Position numbers and translations under genes: made by a program
The notes under the pieces: generated by a model
Seen by the model: only the letters and a program-made list of their open reading frames with translations
Told to the model about the DNA's origin: nothing
The model's database searches: none
Part shown: piece after piece, positions 54,127 to 61,692 of the stretch
How positions within the stretch are numbered: the first letter of the stretch is position 1
Layout of the letters: each line of letters starts with the position of its first letter
NCBI GenBank assembly: GCA_027018875.1
Contig: JALUYA010000015.1
Location: forward strand, 22,218 to 86,217
Length of the DNA: 64,000 nucleotides
Direction: 5' to 3'
Source: Gammaproteobacteria bacterium
Lineage (GTDB): Bacteria > Pseudomonadota > Gammaproteobacteria > JAKDMP01

Positions 54127-54702
54127 TTACTCCAGCAAGGGCTTGATACGAATAAAAATCGCCTCGCGAGCCCGAAAAATACGGGAGCGAACGGTACCCA
54201 CCGGGCAATGCATGGCGTTCGCAATCTCCTCATAACTCATTCCTTCGATTTCTCTGAGTAAAATTGCGCGCCGAAGTTCCGCTGGAAGTGCACCGATGGC
54301 ATCATTGATGGTACGTTTCAGATCTTCGGCACAGAGCAGATGTTCCGGACTGGAAACATCGGTAAGTTTCGTCCGAATCTCACCAATTTCCGGATCATCG
54401 ATATCCAATCCCCCTTCTACCGGATTCCTGGTCGCCGTTCCGACTGCATTTTTAGCTGCATTCACAGCAATGCGATACAGCCAGGTATAAAACTCGCTAT
54501 CTCCCCGAAAACTGCCAATTGCCCGGTAGGCACGTACGAACACTTCCTGGGTGACGTCCCTCGCCTCTTCACGGTTCCACACGTATCGGGACACCAGCTT
54601 GAAAATTCGCTGTTGGTACTTCAGCACCAAGGCATCAAAAGCGGTTCGCTCGCCGGCCTGTACCCGTTCCACCAGGAGACGATCCGCCTCAGTCCCGGCC
54701 AT
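54127..54702 (-). CDS. rpoE: RNA polymerase sigma factor RpoE/AlgU
   Basis: ECF sigma factor for envelope stress. About 191 residues: region 2 FDALVLKYQQRIFKLVSRY and EARDVTQEVFVRAYRAIGSFRG, region 4 LPAELRRAILLREIEGMSYEEIAN and VGTVRSRIFRAREAI. The next ATG upstream (54732) would be almost at the transcription start predicted from the sigma-E-like promoter, and has no ribosome-binding site at a proper distance. The ATG at 54702 gives the N terminus usual in AlgU (TEADRLLVERVQAG). Heads the stress and housekeeping operon. Confidence 0.92.
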   Translation of the reverse strand: MAGTEADRLLVERVQAGERTAFDALVLKYQQRIFKLVSRYVWNREEARDVTQEVFVRAYRAIGSFRGDSEFYTWLYRIAVNAAKNAVGTATRNPVEGGLDIDDPEIGEIRTKLTDVSSPEHLLCAEDLKRTINDAIGALPAELRRAILLREIEGMSYEEIANAMHCPVGTVRSRIFRAREAIFIRIKPLLE

Positions 54703-54738
54703 TCCCGCCCTGCTTGCCGATGCGAGTATCATCCTTTT

Positions 54739-54766
54739 TTTGGATATTCATTTCACCAAAAGGTTC
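54739..54766 (-). promoter_or_regulatory. Putative sigma-E dependent promoter of rpoE
   Basis: On the minus strand GAACCT (54766-54761) and TCCAAA (54744-54739) are separated by 16 bases, close to the sigma-E consensus GAACTT-N16-TCTGA. It lies just ahead of rpoE, as expected for the autoregulated rpoE promoter. Confidence 0.6.
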
Positions 54767-54804
54767 ACCCCTCTATCATTTAACTCCCCGCAACGAGTCG
54801 TTCA

Positions 54805-55548
54805 TTAAACCGAAGCCTGCAACCGCCCCCGTTCGTCTTCGCTCAACTCCCTCCATTTTCCGGATACCAAATCGCGCGGTAAATCGATCGGTCCATAACC
54901 GACCCGATGAAGTCGGTTTACCCTGAGATTCATGGCTTCAAAAAGCCGTCGTACTTCACGTTTTCGCCCTTCGAGCAGACTGGCATAGTACCATTGGTTG
55001 CGCCCTTGGGCGGAAGTCCGCGCCCGACAACTGATAAACCGGGCCCATCCGTCTTCCAGCAGGACTCCCTGGATCAAGGCCCGGGTCTGCGTCGCGGTAA
55101 GCCGCCCGTCGACCCGCACCAGGTAGCGTCGCTCCAGGGCGTTACGTGGATGCATCAGGTGTGCGGCCAAGTCCCCATCCGAAGTCAGCAACAACAGCCC
55201 CGTGGTCGAAATATCCAATCGACCTACTGCGATCCAGCGTCCGCCATGCAGTCGCGGCAAGGCGGAAAATACGGTGCTCCTGCCTTGAGGATCGTGCCGG
55301 GTCACAATCTCGCCCACGGGCTTGTTGTAGAGTAGCACCCGTTGTTCGGCTTCCGTGGTAGGAAGATGTAGCGGACGCCCATCCAAGCGCAACGAATCCC
55401 CAGGCCGAATTCGCTCCCCGCCACGCAGCACCTGCCCCTGTGCCCTCAACCGCCCCGCGGCCAACCAACGCGCTACCTCGCGCCGCGAAGCCACACCCAG
55501 GCGTGCCAGGAGTTTTTCCGGGCGCTCGGCCGTATCAGAAACTTTCAT
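54805..55548 (-). CDS. rluB: 23S rRNA pseudouridine synthase (RluB family)
   Basis: Makes pseudouridine in helix 89-90 of 23S rRNA. 247 residues from ATG 55548: S4-like domain (EKLLARLGVASRREVARWLAAG) and catalytic RsuA/RluB domain with the Asp in GRLDISTTGLLLLTSDGDL and later EGRKREVRRLF. The open frame extending upstream to 55803 overlaps scpB and is not coding. It is shorter than E. coli RluB, lacking the basic C-terminal tail. Confidence 0.92.
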   Translation of the reverse strand: MKVSDTAERPEKLLARLGVASRREVARWLAAGRLRAQGQVLRGGERIRPGDSLRLDGRPLHLPTTEAEQRVLLYNKPVGEIVTRHDPQGRSTVFSALPRLHGGRWIAVGRLDISTTGLLLLTSDGDLAAHLMHPRNALERRYLVRVDGRLTATQTRALIQGVLLEDGWARFISCRARTSAQGRNQWYYASLLEGRKREVRRLFEAMNLRVNRLHRVGYGPIDLPRDLVSGKWRELSEDERGRLQASV

Positions 55549-56260
55549 CGCCTCCGTCCGTTTTCGGCGGCCAGGGGCCGGGAAGAATTGCGGCCTCTTC
55601 CGACCCGGCTTGCGGCACCGCCACCTCTTCCTTCGCCATGGTAATGCCGGGAACCGCTTGTCCCGGCGTCTCCACGGTGTCGGGCACGGACTCCAGCGGC
55701 AGCTCGGGTTCAATCTCCGATAGATCCCGGATTGCGGCAAGGCTGGGAAGCTCATCCAGGTCGGCCAACCCAAAATAGTCGAGAAAGGCCTTGGTGGTTC
55801 CATATATAGCGGGCCGCCCCGGGGTGTCGCGATGGCCGACTATTCGAATCCAGCCTCTCTCACCCAATGTCCGGATAATTTGGGTGTTGACCGCCACTCC
55901 ACGCACGGCCTCGATTTCAGGCCGGGTTATGGGCTGACGATAGGCGATCAGGGCCAAGGTTTCCAGCAGGGCCCGTGAATAGCGAGCAGGGCGTTCCACC
56001 CACAACCGGCTCACCCAAGGGCTGAAATTGGGCGATACTTCCAGACGATAGCCGCTTGCAAGGCGGCGCAGGTCCAGAGGCAGGCCCGATAGTCTTTCCG
56101 AAATACGCCCCAACGCAGCTTCGATTTCATTGTGATCCGGACAGGAAATCGCCTCGCCCGGAGCAAATAATCCCGCCAATTCTTCCCGACCCAAGGGCCG
56201 GTCGGTCGCGAATAACGCGGCAAAAATGATATCGTCGATGGCCGGACCGGTCTCAGTCAT
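55535..56260 (-). CDS. scpB: Segregation and condensation protein B
   Basis: Winged-helix partner of ScpA/SMC in chromosome segregation, 241 residues. Recognised by LETLALIAYRQPITRPEIEAVRGV and RTLGERGWIRIVGHRDTPGRPAIYGTT. C-terminal ~50 residues are acidic and variable. Overlaps rluB by 14 bases and scpA by 8. Confidence 0.93.
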   Translation of the reverse strand: MTETGPAIDDIIFAALFATDRPLGREELAGLFAPGEAISCPDHNEIEAALGRISERLSGLPLDLRRLASGYRLEVSPNFSPWVSRLWVERPARYSRALLETLALIAYRQPITRPEIEAVRGVAVNTQIIRTLGERGWIRIVGHRDTPGRPAIYGTTKAFLDYFGLADLDELPSLAAIRDLSEIEPELPLESVPDTVETPGQAVPGITMAKEEVAVPQAGSEEAAILPGPWPPKTDGGDESF

Positions 56261-57143
56261 CGGGCTCTTCCCGCGAATTCGCTCCGGAGGAATTCATTGC
56301 GGGATTATCCACATCCTCCCGGGTCAACCCCTGCGCCTGAATATACAAGGGCCCATACAGGCGCGGCTGAGTGATAACCCCAAATCCCGAACGCACCAGC
56401 TCGAGTACAGCTAAAAAGCTGATCACTACCCCCTCGCGGCCCTCCTCGCGCTCGAGCAAGGCCGTAAAAACCTTACTGGTACCGCCCCGCAGGCGGGCCA
56501 GCAAATCGCTCATACGCTGGCGGATAGACACCGGTTCGCGCTCGATGCGATGCCCGCTCATCAGCTTCATGCGGTGCATAACAGCCGAAAACCCGTTGAG
56601 TAACGCCTCCAGGCTCACCTGCGGCGCCACCCGTATCACTTGGCGCGCCGGCAGCGGCAAGTTCACGCCAAACCGATCCCGTCCAATTCGGGGTAGTGCA
56701 TCGAGGTCTTCCGCTGCCTGCTTGTAGCGCTCATATTCCTGTAAACGGCGTACCAGCTCGGCCCGGGGATCCTGTTCCTCGCCATCTTCTTTAGCCCCGG
56801 ATTGCGGTAGCAATAAACGCGATTTGATCTCGGCCAAGGTTGCTGCCATCAGCAGATACTCTCCAGCCAAATCGAGTTTCAACCCCTGCATGATCTCGAT
56901 ATAGTTCATGTATTGGCGAGTGACTTCGGCAACCGGAATATCAAGAATGTCAATATTCTGGCGCCGTATCAAATATAACAGTAGATCAAGAGGTCCCGCA
57001 AAGGCTTCGAGTATGACCTCCAGGGCATCGGGCGGAATATACAGGTCATGTGGGAGAACGTTCAGCGGCTCGCCCCTGATGATCGCGCGAGGAGGCCCCT
57101 CCTGAGTGGAAAGTGCAGTCGAATAGGGCGATTCGGCGTTCAT
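56253..57143 (-). CDS. scpA: Segregation and condensation protein A
   Basis: Kleisin of the SMC complex, about 296 residues. N-terminal motif FAGPLDLLLYLIRRQNIDILDIPV, QYMNYIEIM, and AATLAEIKSRLLLP; the C-terminal winged helix has VISFLAVLELVRSGFGVITQ. Starts at ATG 57143, 4-base overlap with the protease gene. Confidence 0.93.
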   Translation of the reverse strand: MNAESPYSTALSTQEGPPRAIIRGEPLNVLPHDLYIPPDALEVILEAFAGPLDLLLYLIRRQNIDILDIPVAEVTRQYMNYIEIMQGLKLDLAGEYLLMAATLAEIKSRLLLPQSGAKEDGEEQDPRAELVRRLQEYERYKQAAEDLDALPRIGRDRFGVNLPLPARQVIRVAPQVSLEALLNGFSAVMHRMKLMSGHRIEREPVSIRQRMSDLLARLRGGTSKVFTALLEREEGREGVVISFLAVLELVRSGFGVITQPRLYGPLYIQAQGLTREDVDNPAMNSSGANSREEPDD

Positions 57144-57835
57144 CGTAACAGCGACATGAGCAACAACATAAGTTGATTCGGCTCGATTCCCGCAAACAAC
57201 GAGAGAAATCCCATCGCCGCCGCGATCGGGAGCCACATGAATCGGAAGGCACCAATAAAGAGCAGGCCGATCACGATCCAGAACCCGAATGGTTCGATCT
57301 GCTCGTAGGTGTTGGCCCAGCGACGCGGCATCAGCCCGGCGGCCACCCGGCCCCCATCGAGCGGCGGCAGGGGGATCAGATTAAATATCATCAGCAAGGT
57401 ATTGATGAATACCCCGGCTACTCCGGCCAAGGCCAAGGGCCTGCCCAACGAAGGCAGGGAGGGATCCAAGGCAAATCCCAACCGGATCACCAGGGCCCAG
57501 AAAATCGCCATCGCCAAATTAGCCAAGGGTCCGGCGGCAGCCACAATCGCCATATCCCGCCGAGGGTTCTTGAAGTTGCGCACCCCGATCGGCACGGGTT
57601 TGGCCCAGCCGAAAATAAACCCGCCAGGCAAAAGCAGCATGACCAGGGGCACAATTACGGTACCGATCGGATCGATGTGACGAATCGGATTAACCGTCAG
57701 TCGGCCCAGCATTTTTGCCGTCGGGTCACCGAGCCGTAAGGCGATCCAGCCATGCGCCACTTCGTGGAGGGTGATCGCAAAAATCACGGGAACCGCCCAA
57801 ATGATGATTTTTTGTACCAGATTCAGCGTCAACAT
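57140..57835 (-). CDS. Site-2 protease family membrane metalloprotease (M50)
   Basis: Intramembrane zinc metalloprotease-like protein, 231 residues, six hydrophobic segments. Zinc motif TLHEVAHGW (HExxH) and the third ligand region NLIPLPPLDGG. Lacks PDZ domains, so it is the short type commonly found beside scpAB in proteobacteria. Substrate unknown. Confidence 0.9.
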   Translation of the reverse strand: MLTLNLVQKIIIWAVPVIFAITLHEVAHGWIALRLGDPTAKMLGRLTVNPIRHIDPIGTVIVPLVMLLLPGGFIFGWAKPVPIGVRNFKNPRRDMAIVAAAGPLANLAMAIFWALVIRLGFALDPSLPSLGRPLALAGVAGVFINTLLMIFNLIPLPPLDGGRVAAGLMPRRWANTYEQIEPFGFWIVIGLLFIGAFRFMWLPIAAAMGFLSLFAGIEPNQLMLLLMSLLR

Positions 57836-57922
57836 GAAATGTCGTTCACTAAGCTATATTGTCCTCCGCAATTTGTCGCCAAGTTCTTAAATCTTCGGAA
57901 TCCCCAGGCTGACATTATACGT

Positions 57923-58558
57923 TTACCCCGCTATCCAGTCGCCCAAAGGGCCGCGACCGGCGCGAATGAGCCGCGGTACGCCCTCGGACAAATCCACCAC
58001 GGTGGTCAGCTCCCCCGGTGTTGGACCCCCGTCGACAATGAGTCCCAGCACACCGGGATACCGCTCGGCCACTTCCTCGGCGCGGGCAGGCGGAGATTCC
58101 TCCGAATCCGCGCTGATCACGCTGGTGCTCATCAGTGGTTGCTCCAATGCTTCCAGAAGCGCCAGGGTAACGAGATTATCCGGCACCCGGATACCTATTG
58201 TTTGGCGCTTTGGATGCACGAAACGATGCGGCACTTCCCGCGTGGCCTTCAGCACGAACGTATAGGCTCCCGGCGTCAACCCGCGCAATAGCCGATAGCC
58301 CGGGTTGTCCACATGGGCATAGGTAGAAAGTTGGGAAAGGTCTTGACACAGTAAAGTAAAAGGATGACTGGAATCCACCCGGCGCAGCCGTCGCAGTTGA
58401 TCCGCCGCGCTCTTGTCGCTCAGGCGACATCCCAAAGCATAAGACGAATCGGTGGGATAGGCAATTACTCCTCCGGTTGCCACCACCGCAACCGCTTGGG
58501 TGAGCAAGCGGCGTTGGGGATTTTGGGGATGAATTTTTATCATGCGGGGTTTGTCCAT
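57923..58558 (-). CDS. YciO-type Sua5/TsaC family protein
   Basis: About 211 residues with the YrdC fold. IHPQNPQRRLLTQAVAVVATGGVIAYPTDSSYALGCRL and TIGIRVPDN match YciO; the STSVIS segment corresponds to the TSAN motif of threonylcarbamoyl-AMP synthases. Its closest relative is the YciO paralogue rather than TsaC itself, so the role in tRNA modification is uncertain. Starts at 58558 or at the next ATG 58543. Divergent from bolA. Confidence 0.85.
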   Translation of the reverse strand: MDKPRMIKIHPQNPQRRLLTQAVAVVATGGVIAYPTDSSYALGCRLSDKSAADQLRRLRRVDSSHPFTLLCQDLSQLSTYAHVDNPGYRLLRGLTPGAYTFVLKATREVPHRFVHPKRQTIGIRVPDNLVTLALLEALEQPLMSTSVISADSEESPPARAEEVAERYPGVLGLIVDGGPTPGELTTVVDLSEGVPRLIRAGRGPLGDWIAG

Positions 58559-58625
58559 GGATTTTTCCTGTATTTCTGGATCTACTCTTATATCATAAGG
58601 CGTAAATTCGATTTCCCCTAATGGA

Positions 58626-58937
58626 ATGACAAGTAAAAGCCAACTGCAAGCGCCGGCCGACATGCTGGTCGATATCAATCGTGCCCTGACCCGGGCCCTG
58701 GCTCCCTGCCACATAGAATTGCGGGATGAAACCCGGCGCCACTCCCGCCACCGGGAAGCCGCCGGGCGATTCCACCTGGCCTTGCGAGTGGTCTCTCCTC
58801 GCTTCGAGGGCCTGAATCAAATCACCCGGCATCGCTTGGTCAACTCCATCCTTGCCGACCTGCTTGCGGGGCCGCTTCACGCTTTACGGCTCATCACTCT
58901 GACTCCAGATGAAGCGCAAGTACGGGAGCAAAACTAG
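58626..58937 (+). CDS. BolA-family protein
   Basis: 103 residues; the BolA pattern is clear: LAPCHIELRDETRRHSRHREAAGRFHLALRVVSPRFEGLNQITRHRLVNSIL and PLHALRLITLTPDE. These proteins bind [2Fe-2S] clusters together with monothiol glutaredoxins and act in iron-sulfur trafficking or stress. It lies before ppiC, the order yciO-bolA-ppiC seen in other gammaproteobacteria. Confidence 0.9.
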   Translation: MTSKSQLQAPADMLVDINRALTRALAPCHIELRDETRRHSRHREAAGRFHLALRVVSPRFEGLNQITRHRLVNSILADLLAGPLHALRLITLTPDEAQVREQN

Positions 58938-59022
58938 GCCGGGGAGGCTAAGTCGGTTATGCTAGCTCACGGCAGAGTGTAAAATCTGCTTCGAATCAAA
59001 TTTCACACATACGAGGAACCCC

Positions 59023-59958
59023 ATGCTGAACAAGGCCATCAAAGTCCTTCCATTGCTCGCCATCACCGGCTTGCTCGCCGGTTGTGGTTCGGGACAACAG
59101 TCCAGCGGACAATCCGCTGCAACCCCGGCTTCACCACCGGGAACCGTCGTGGCTACTGTTAACGGACATGCCATAACCGCTCCGGAAATCAATGCCTACG
59201 TGGCGATGCGTACGCGCGGGGCTAAAATCCAGCTTAACAACACCCAAAAACGGGTGATCGCCCGCGAGTTGGCCCAAGTATCGCTGGCCGCACAGGCGGC
59301 CGTAAAGGCCAAGCTACTAGACAACCCCAATGTACGTGCGGGGCTGGACCTGCAGCGCAACCTCTACCTCGCCAATGTCGCAATACGGCATTATCTCGAC
59401 ACGCACTCCCCTTCCGAACAAGCCTTGCGCAAGGCTTATGAAAAAATGGTCAAGGCCCAATCCGGCGAAGAATACAAGGCTCGTCACATTTTGGTAAAGA
59501 CCAAAGCCGAAGCCGAGAAAATCATCACCCAACTGGATCATGGAGCTGACTTTGCCAAGCTGGCCGCAAAGGACTCCATCGGCCCGAGCGCCAAGCAGGG
59601 TGGCGAGCTTGGGTGGTTCAAACCCAACCAGATGGTACCGGCATTTTCGTCTGCGGTTGCAAAACTCAAGCCCGGAAGCTACACCAAGGCGCCGGTTCAC
59701 ACGCAGTTCGGCTGGCATGTGATCGAGCTGCAAAAAGAACGTACCGCGGCACCGCCAAGCTTCACGGCAATGAAACCCACCCTGGTCAATCAATCCAAGA
59801 GAGCAATGGTTCAGAAATACCTGGGCCAACTGGGACAGGGTGCCAGCATCGACATCAAACTTCCGGCGCCGAGCACCACCGCCACCCAACCGGCAAAAGT
59901 AGCACCAACCCGTTTGGAGAAAAAGCCCGTTACCGCCGCACCGGCCAAAACCCACTGA
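59023..59958 (+). CDS. Peptidyl-prolyl cis-trans isomerase, PpiC/parvulin type lipoprotein
   Basis: Periplasmic folding factor, 311 residues. A lipoprotein signal peptide ends with the lipobox LLAGC (Cys at about residue 21). A SurA-like N-terminal helical part (VATVNGHAITAPEINAYV) precedes a parvulin domain with ARHILVKTKAEAEKI, FAKLAAKDSIGPSAKQGGELGWF and QFGWHVIELQ. The Ala/Pro/Thr-rich tail is disordered. Followed by an intrinsic terminator. Confidence 0.9.
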   Translation: MLNKAIKVLPLLAITGLLAGCGSGQQSSGQSAATPASPPGTVVATVNGHAITAPEINAYVAMRTRGAKIQLNNTQKRVIARELAQVSLAAQAAVKAKLLDNPNVRAGLDLQRNLYLANVAIRHYLDTHSPSEQALRKAYEKMVKAQSGEEYKARHILVKTKAEAEKIITQLDHGADFAKLAAKDSIGPSAKQGGELGWFKPNQMVPAFSSAVAKLKPGSYTKAPVHTQFGWHVIELQKERTAAPPSFTAMKPTLVNQSKRAMVQKYLGQLGQGASIDIKLPAPSTTATQPAKVAPTRLEKKPVTAAPAKTH

Positions 59959-59998
59959 GCCGCACTTTAGCAACCGCTTAAATGGTGATCTGGTAAGC

Positions 59999-60026
59999 AA
60001 CGGCGCCCCTCGTGGGCGCCGTTTTT
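59999..60026 (+). terminator. Intrinsic terminator after ppiC
   Basis: Perfect hairpin: AACGGCGCCC, loop CTCGT, GGGCGCCGTT, followed by TTT. It lies 40 bases after the ppiC stop. Confidence 0.88.
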
Positions 60027-60181
60027 ATGCAAGGATCACACACTTACGGCTGTTCGTTCTCATACTAGAGACCGGTCGGACTTTCCGTTGACAATCCGAT
60101 AAAATAGCGCTATTCTGTTGAAGCTTTCGGAGAGAAACAAAAGGCGAAGAGAAATAGGGGATAGGCCACGGTTTTGGAACC

Positions 60182-60580
60182 ATGGCAATCAACGCTATTC
60201 GATCTCTTGAAAAGGGGAACTTCGTGGCCCATATCGAACTCGAACCTTCACGCGTCGGCGTGCTTCTGAATCCTCTCGATAAAGTGCTGGCGCTGCACGG
60301 CTCGCTCCACATTCCCTACAGTCACATCAAGTCGGTCAAACATGAACCGGTACCGAAGGCCTGGTTCCGCGGCTTGCGCATCGGCACCCGTATCCCGGGC
60401 GTGAAAGTGGCGGGTACGTTCTTCACAGGAGCAGGCAGGATTTTTTACGACTTCCATGATCCGGAACATTGCCTGACCTTCGAACTGGCACACGAGACCT
60501 ACAAACAGGTCGTGGTCGAGGTTAACCGCGATCAGGATCCCGCCACGCTGGCTGCCCGGATTCTTCTGCGCCTCGGCTGA
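60182..60580 (+). CDS. Small PH-like domain protein of unknown function
   Basis: 132 residues, mixed beta with a C-terminal helix. The order LEPSRVGVLLNPLDKVLALHGSLHIPYSHIKSV, then GLRIGTRIPGVKVAGTFFTGAGRIFYDFHDPEHCLTFEL, matches bacterial PH-domain proteins of unknown function. No signal peptide or membrane segment; cytoplasmic. Preceded by a terminator and followed by a 17-base tandem repeat and uppP, so it is probably a single gene. Confidence 0.7.
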   Translation: MAINAIRSLEKGNFVAHIELEPSRVGVLLNPLDKVLALHGSLHIPYSHIKSVKHEPVPKAWFRGLRIGTRIPGVKVAGTFFTGAGRIFYDFHDPEHCLTFELAHETYKQVVVEVNRDQDPATLAARILLRLG

Positions 60581-60609
60581 ACGGCCCGCTTCAGTCAGCT
60601 CCGACACCG

Positions 60610-60643
60610 CTTATGCGGTACACCAACTTATGCGGTACACCAA
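60610..60643 (+). repeat. Perfect 17-bp tandem repeat upstream of uppP
   Basis: CTTATGCGGTACACCAA occurs twice back to back (60610-60626 and 60627-60643) in the 124-base gap between the PH-like gene and uppP. No function assigned; could be a protein-binding repeat or a chance duplication. Confidence 0.8.
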
Positions 60644-60704
60644 CCAGCCCCTATGCCATACCTGTCATCGGGTAAACTGTGCGCTTTGATTGCCGCCGCC
60701 GCTC

Positions 60705-61499
60705 ATGCATGACTTCATTAACGTGGTGCTCCTCGGCATTATCGAGGGCATTACCGAGTTTCTGCCCATCTCCAGTACGGGACACCTGCTAATCGCCGAA
60801 CATTGGTTGGGCGCTCGCTCGGATCTGTTCAACGTGGGTATTCAGGCCGGGGCGATCCTCGCCATCACGTTTATCTACTGGCGGCGCCTGTGGACGTTTG
60901 TAACGCGCTGGCGCGAGCCGGCCACACGCGATTACCTGTTGAAATTGCTGGTCGCCTTTCTCATTACCGCCGTAATCGGCCTGATCGCCGTCGAACTCGG
61001 GTTCAAGCTGCCCCGGGCGGTCGCCCCGATTGCCTGGGCGCTGATTATCGGCGGCGTATGGATGATCGCCGCCGAACAGATTGCCGCACGTCGTCCCGAA
61101 AGCAGCACCATCACCTGGCGGGTGGCTATCCTGGTCGGTATCGCCCAGATGATCGCGGGCATCTTTCCCGGTACTTCACGCTCGGGAGCAACCATTTTCG
61201 CCGCCATGCTGTTCGGCACCAGCAATCGTTCGGCGGCAACCGAATTCGCCTTTCTGGTCGGCATTCCCACCATGTATGCCGCCACGGGTTACGAGCTGTT
61301 GAAAGTGGTGCATAGCGGCAGCGCGGCACATGCTCACTGGGGTGCCCTGGCACTGGGCTTTGTGGTGTCGCTGATCGTCGCCTTTGCTGCGGTCAAGTGG
61401 TTGCTCGGATATATCCGCACGCATCGGTTCACGCCGTTTGCGATTTACCGCATTCTGCTTGGTATTGCCCTGCTGCTCATCATTCCCATGAGTTCCTGA
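60705..61499 (+). CDS. uppP: Undecaprenyl-diphosphatase (BacA/UppP)
   Basis: Recycles undecaprenyl pyrophosphate, the lipid carrier of cell-wall synthesis, in the inner membrane. About 264 residues. Motif 1 GIIEGITEFLPISSTGHLLI and motif 2 GTSRSGATIFAAML carry the catalytic Glu, His and Arg; the membrane topology is typical. ATG 60705 is preferred over an in-frame TTG at 60690. Confidence 0.94.
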   Translation: MHDFINVVLLGIIEGITEFLPISSTGHLLIAEHWLGARSDLFNVGIQAGAILAITFIYWRRLWTFVTRWREPATRDYLLKLLVAFLITAVIGLIAVELGFKLPRAVAPIAWALIIGGVWMIAAEQIAARRPESSTITWRVAILVGIAQMIAGIFPGTSRSGATIFAAMLFGTSNRSAATEFAFLVGIPTMYAATGYELLKVVHSGSAAHAHWGALALGFVVSLIVAFAAVKWLLGYIRTHRFTPFAIYRILLGIALLLIIPMSS

Positions 61500-61692
61500 G
61501 CCCCACCGCCACAGGAGAACCAGGAAAGCCCTATTAAGGCCAGGAAACTGTCCGCAACGGGTTCCACGGGGCGGGCGTAACTCGAGGCTCAACACAGACC
61601 ACGGGCGATTCGACCGCGTAAGACCGCCTGTTCATAAACGCACACCAACCTCGGGCGGGCGGTATTCACGCGTTTTGCCGAGCGCCATGGTG

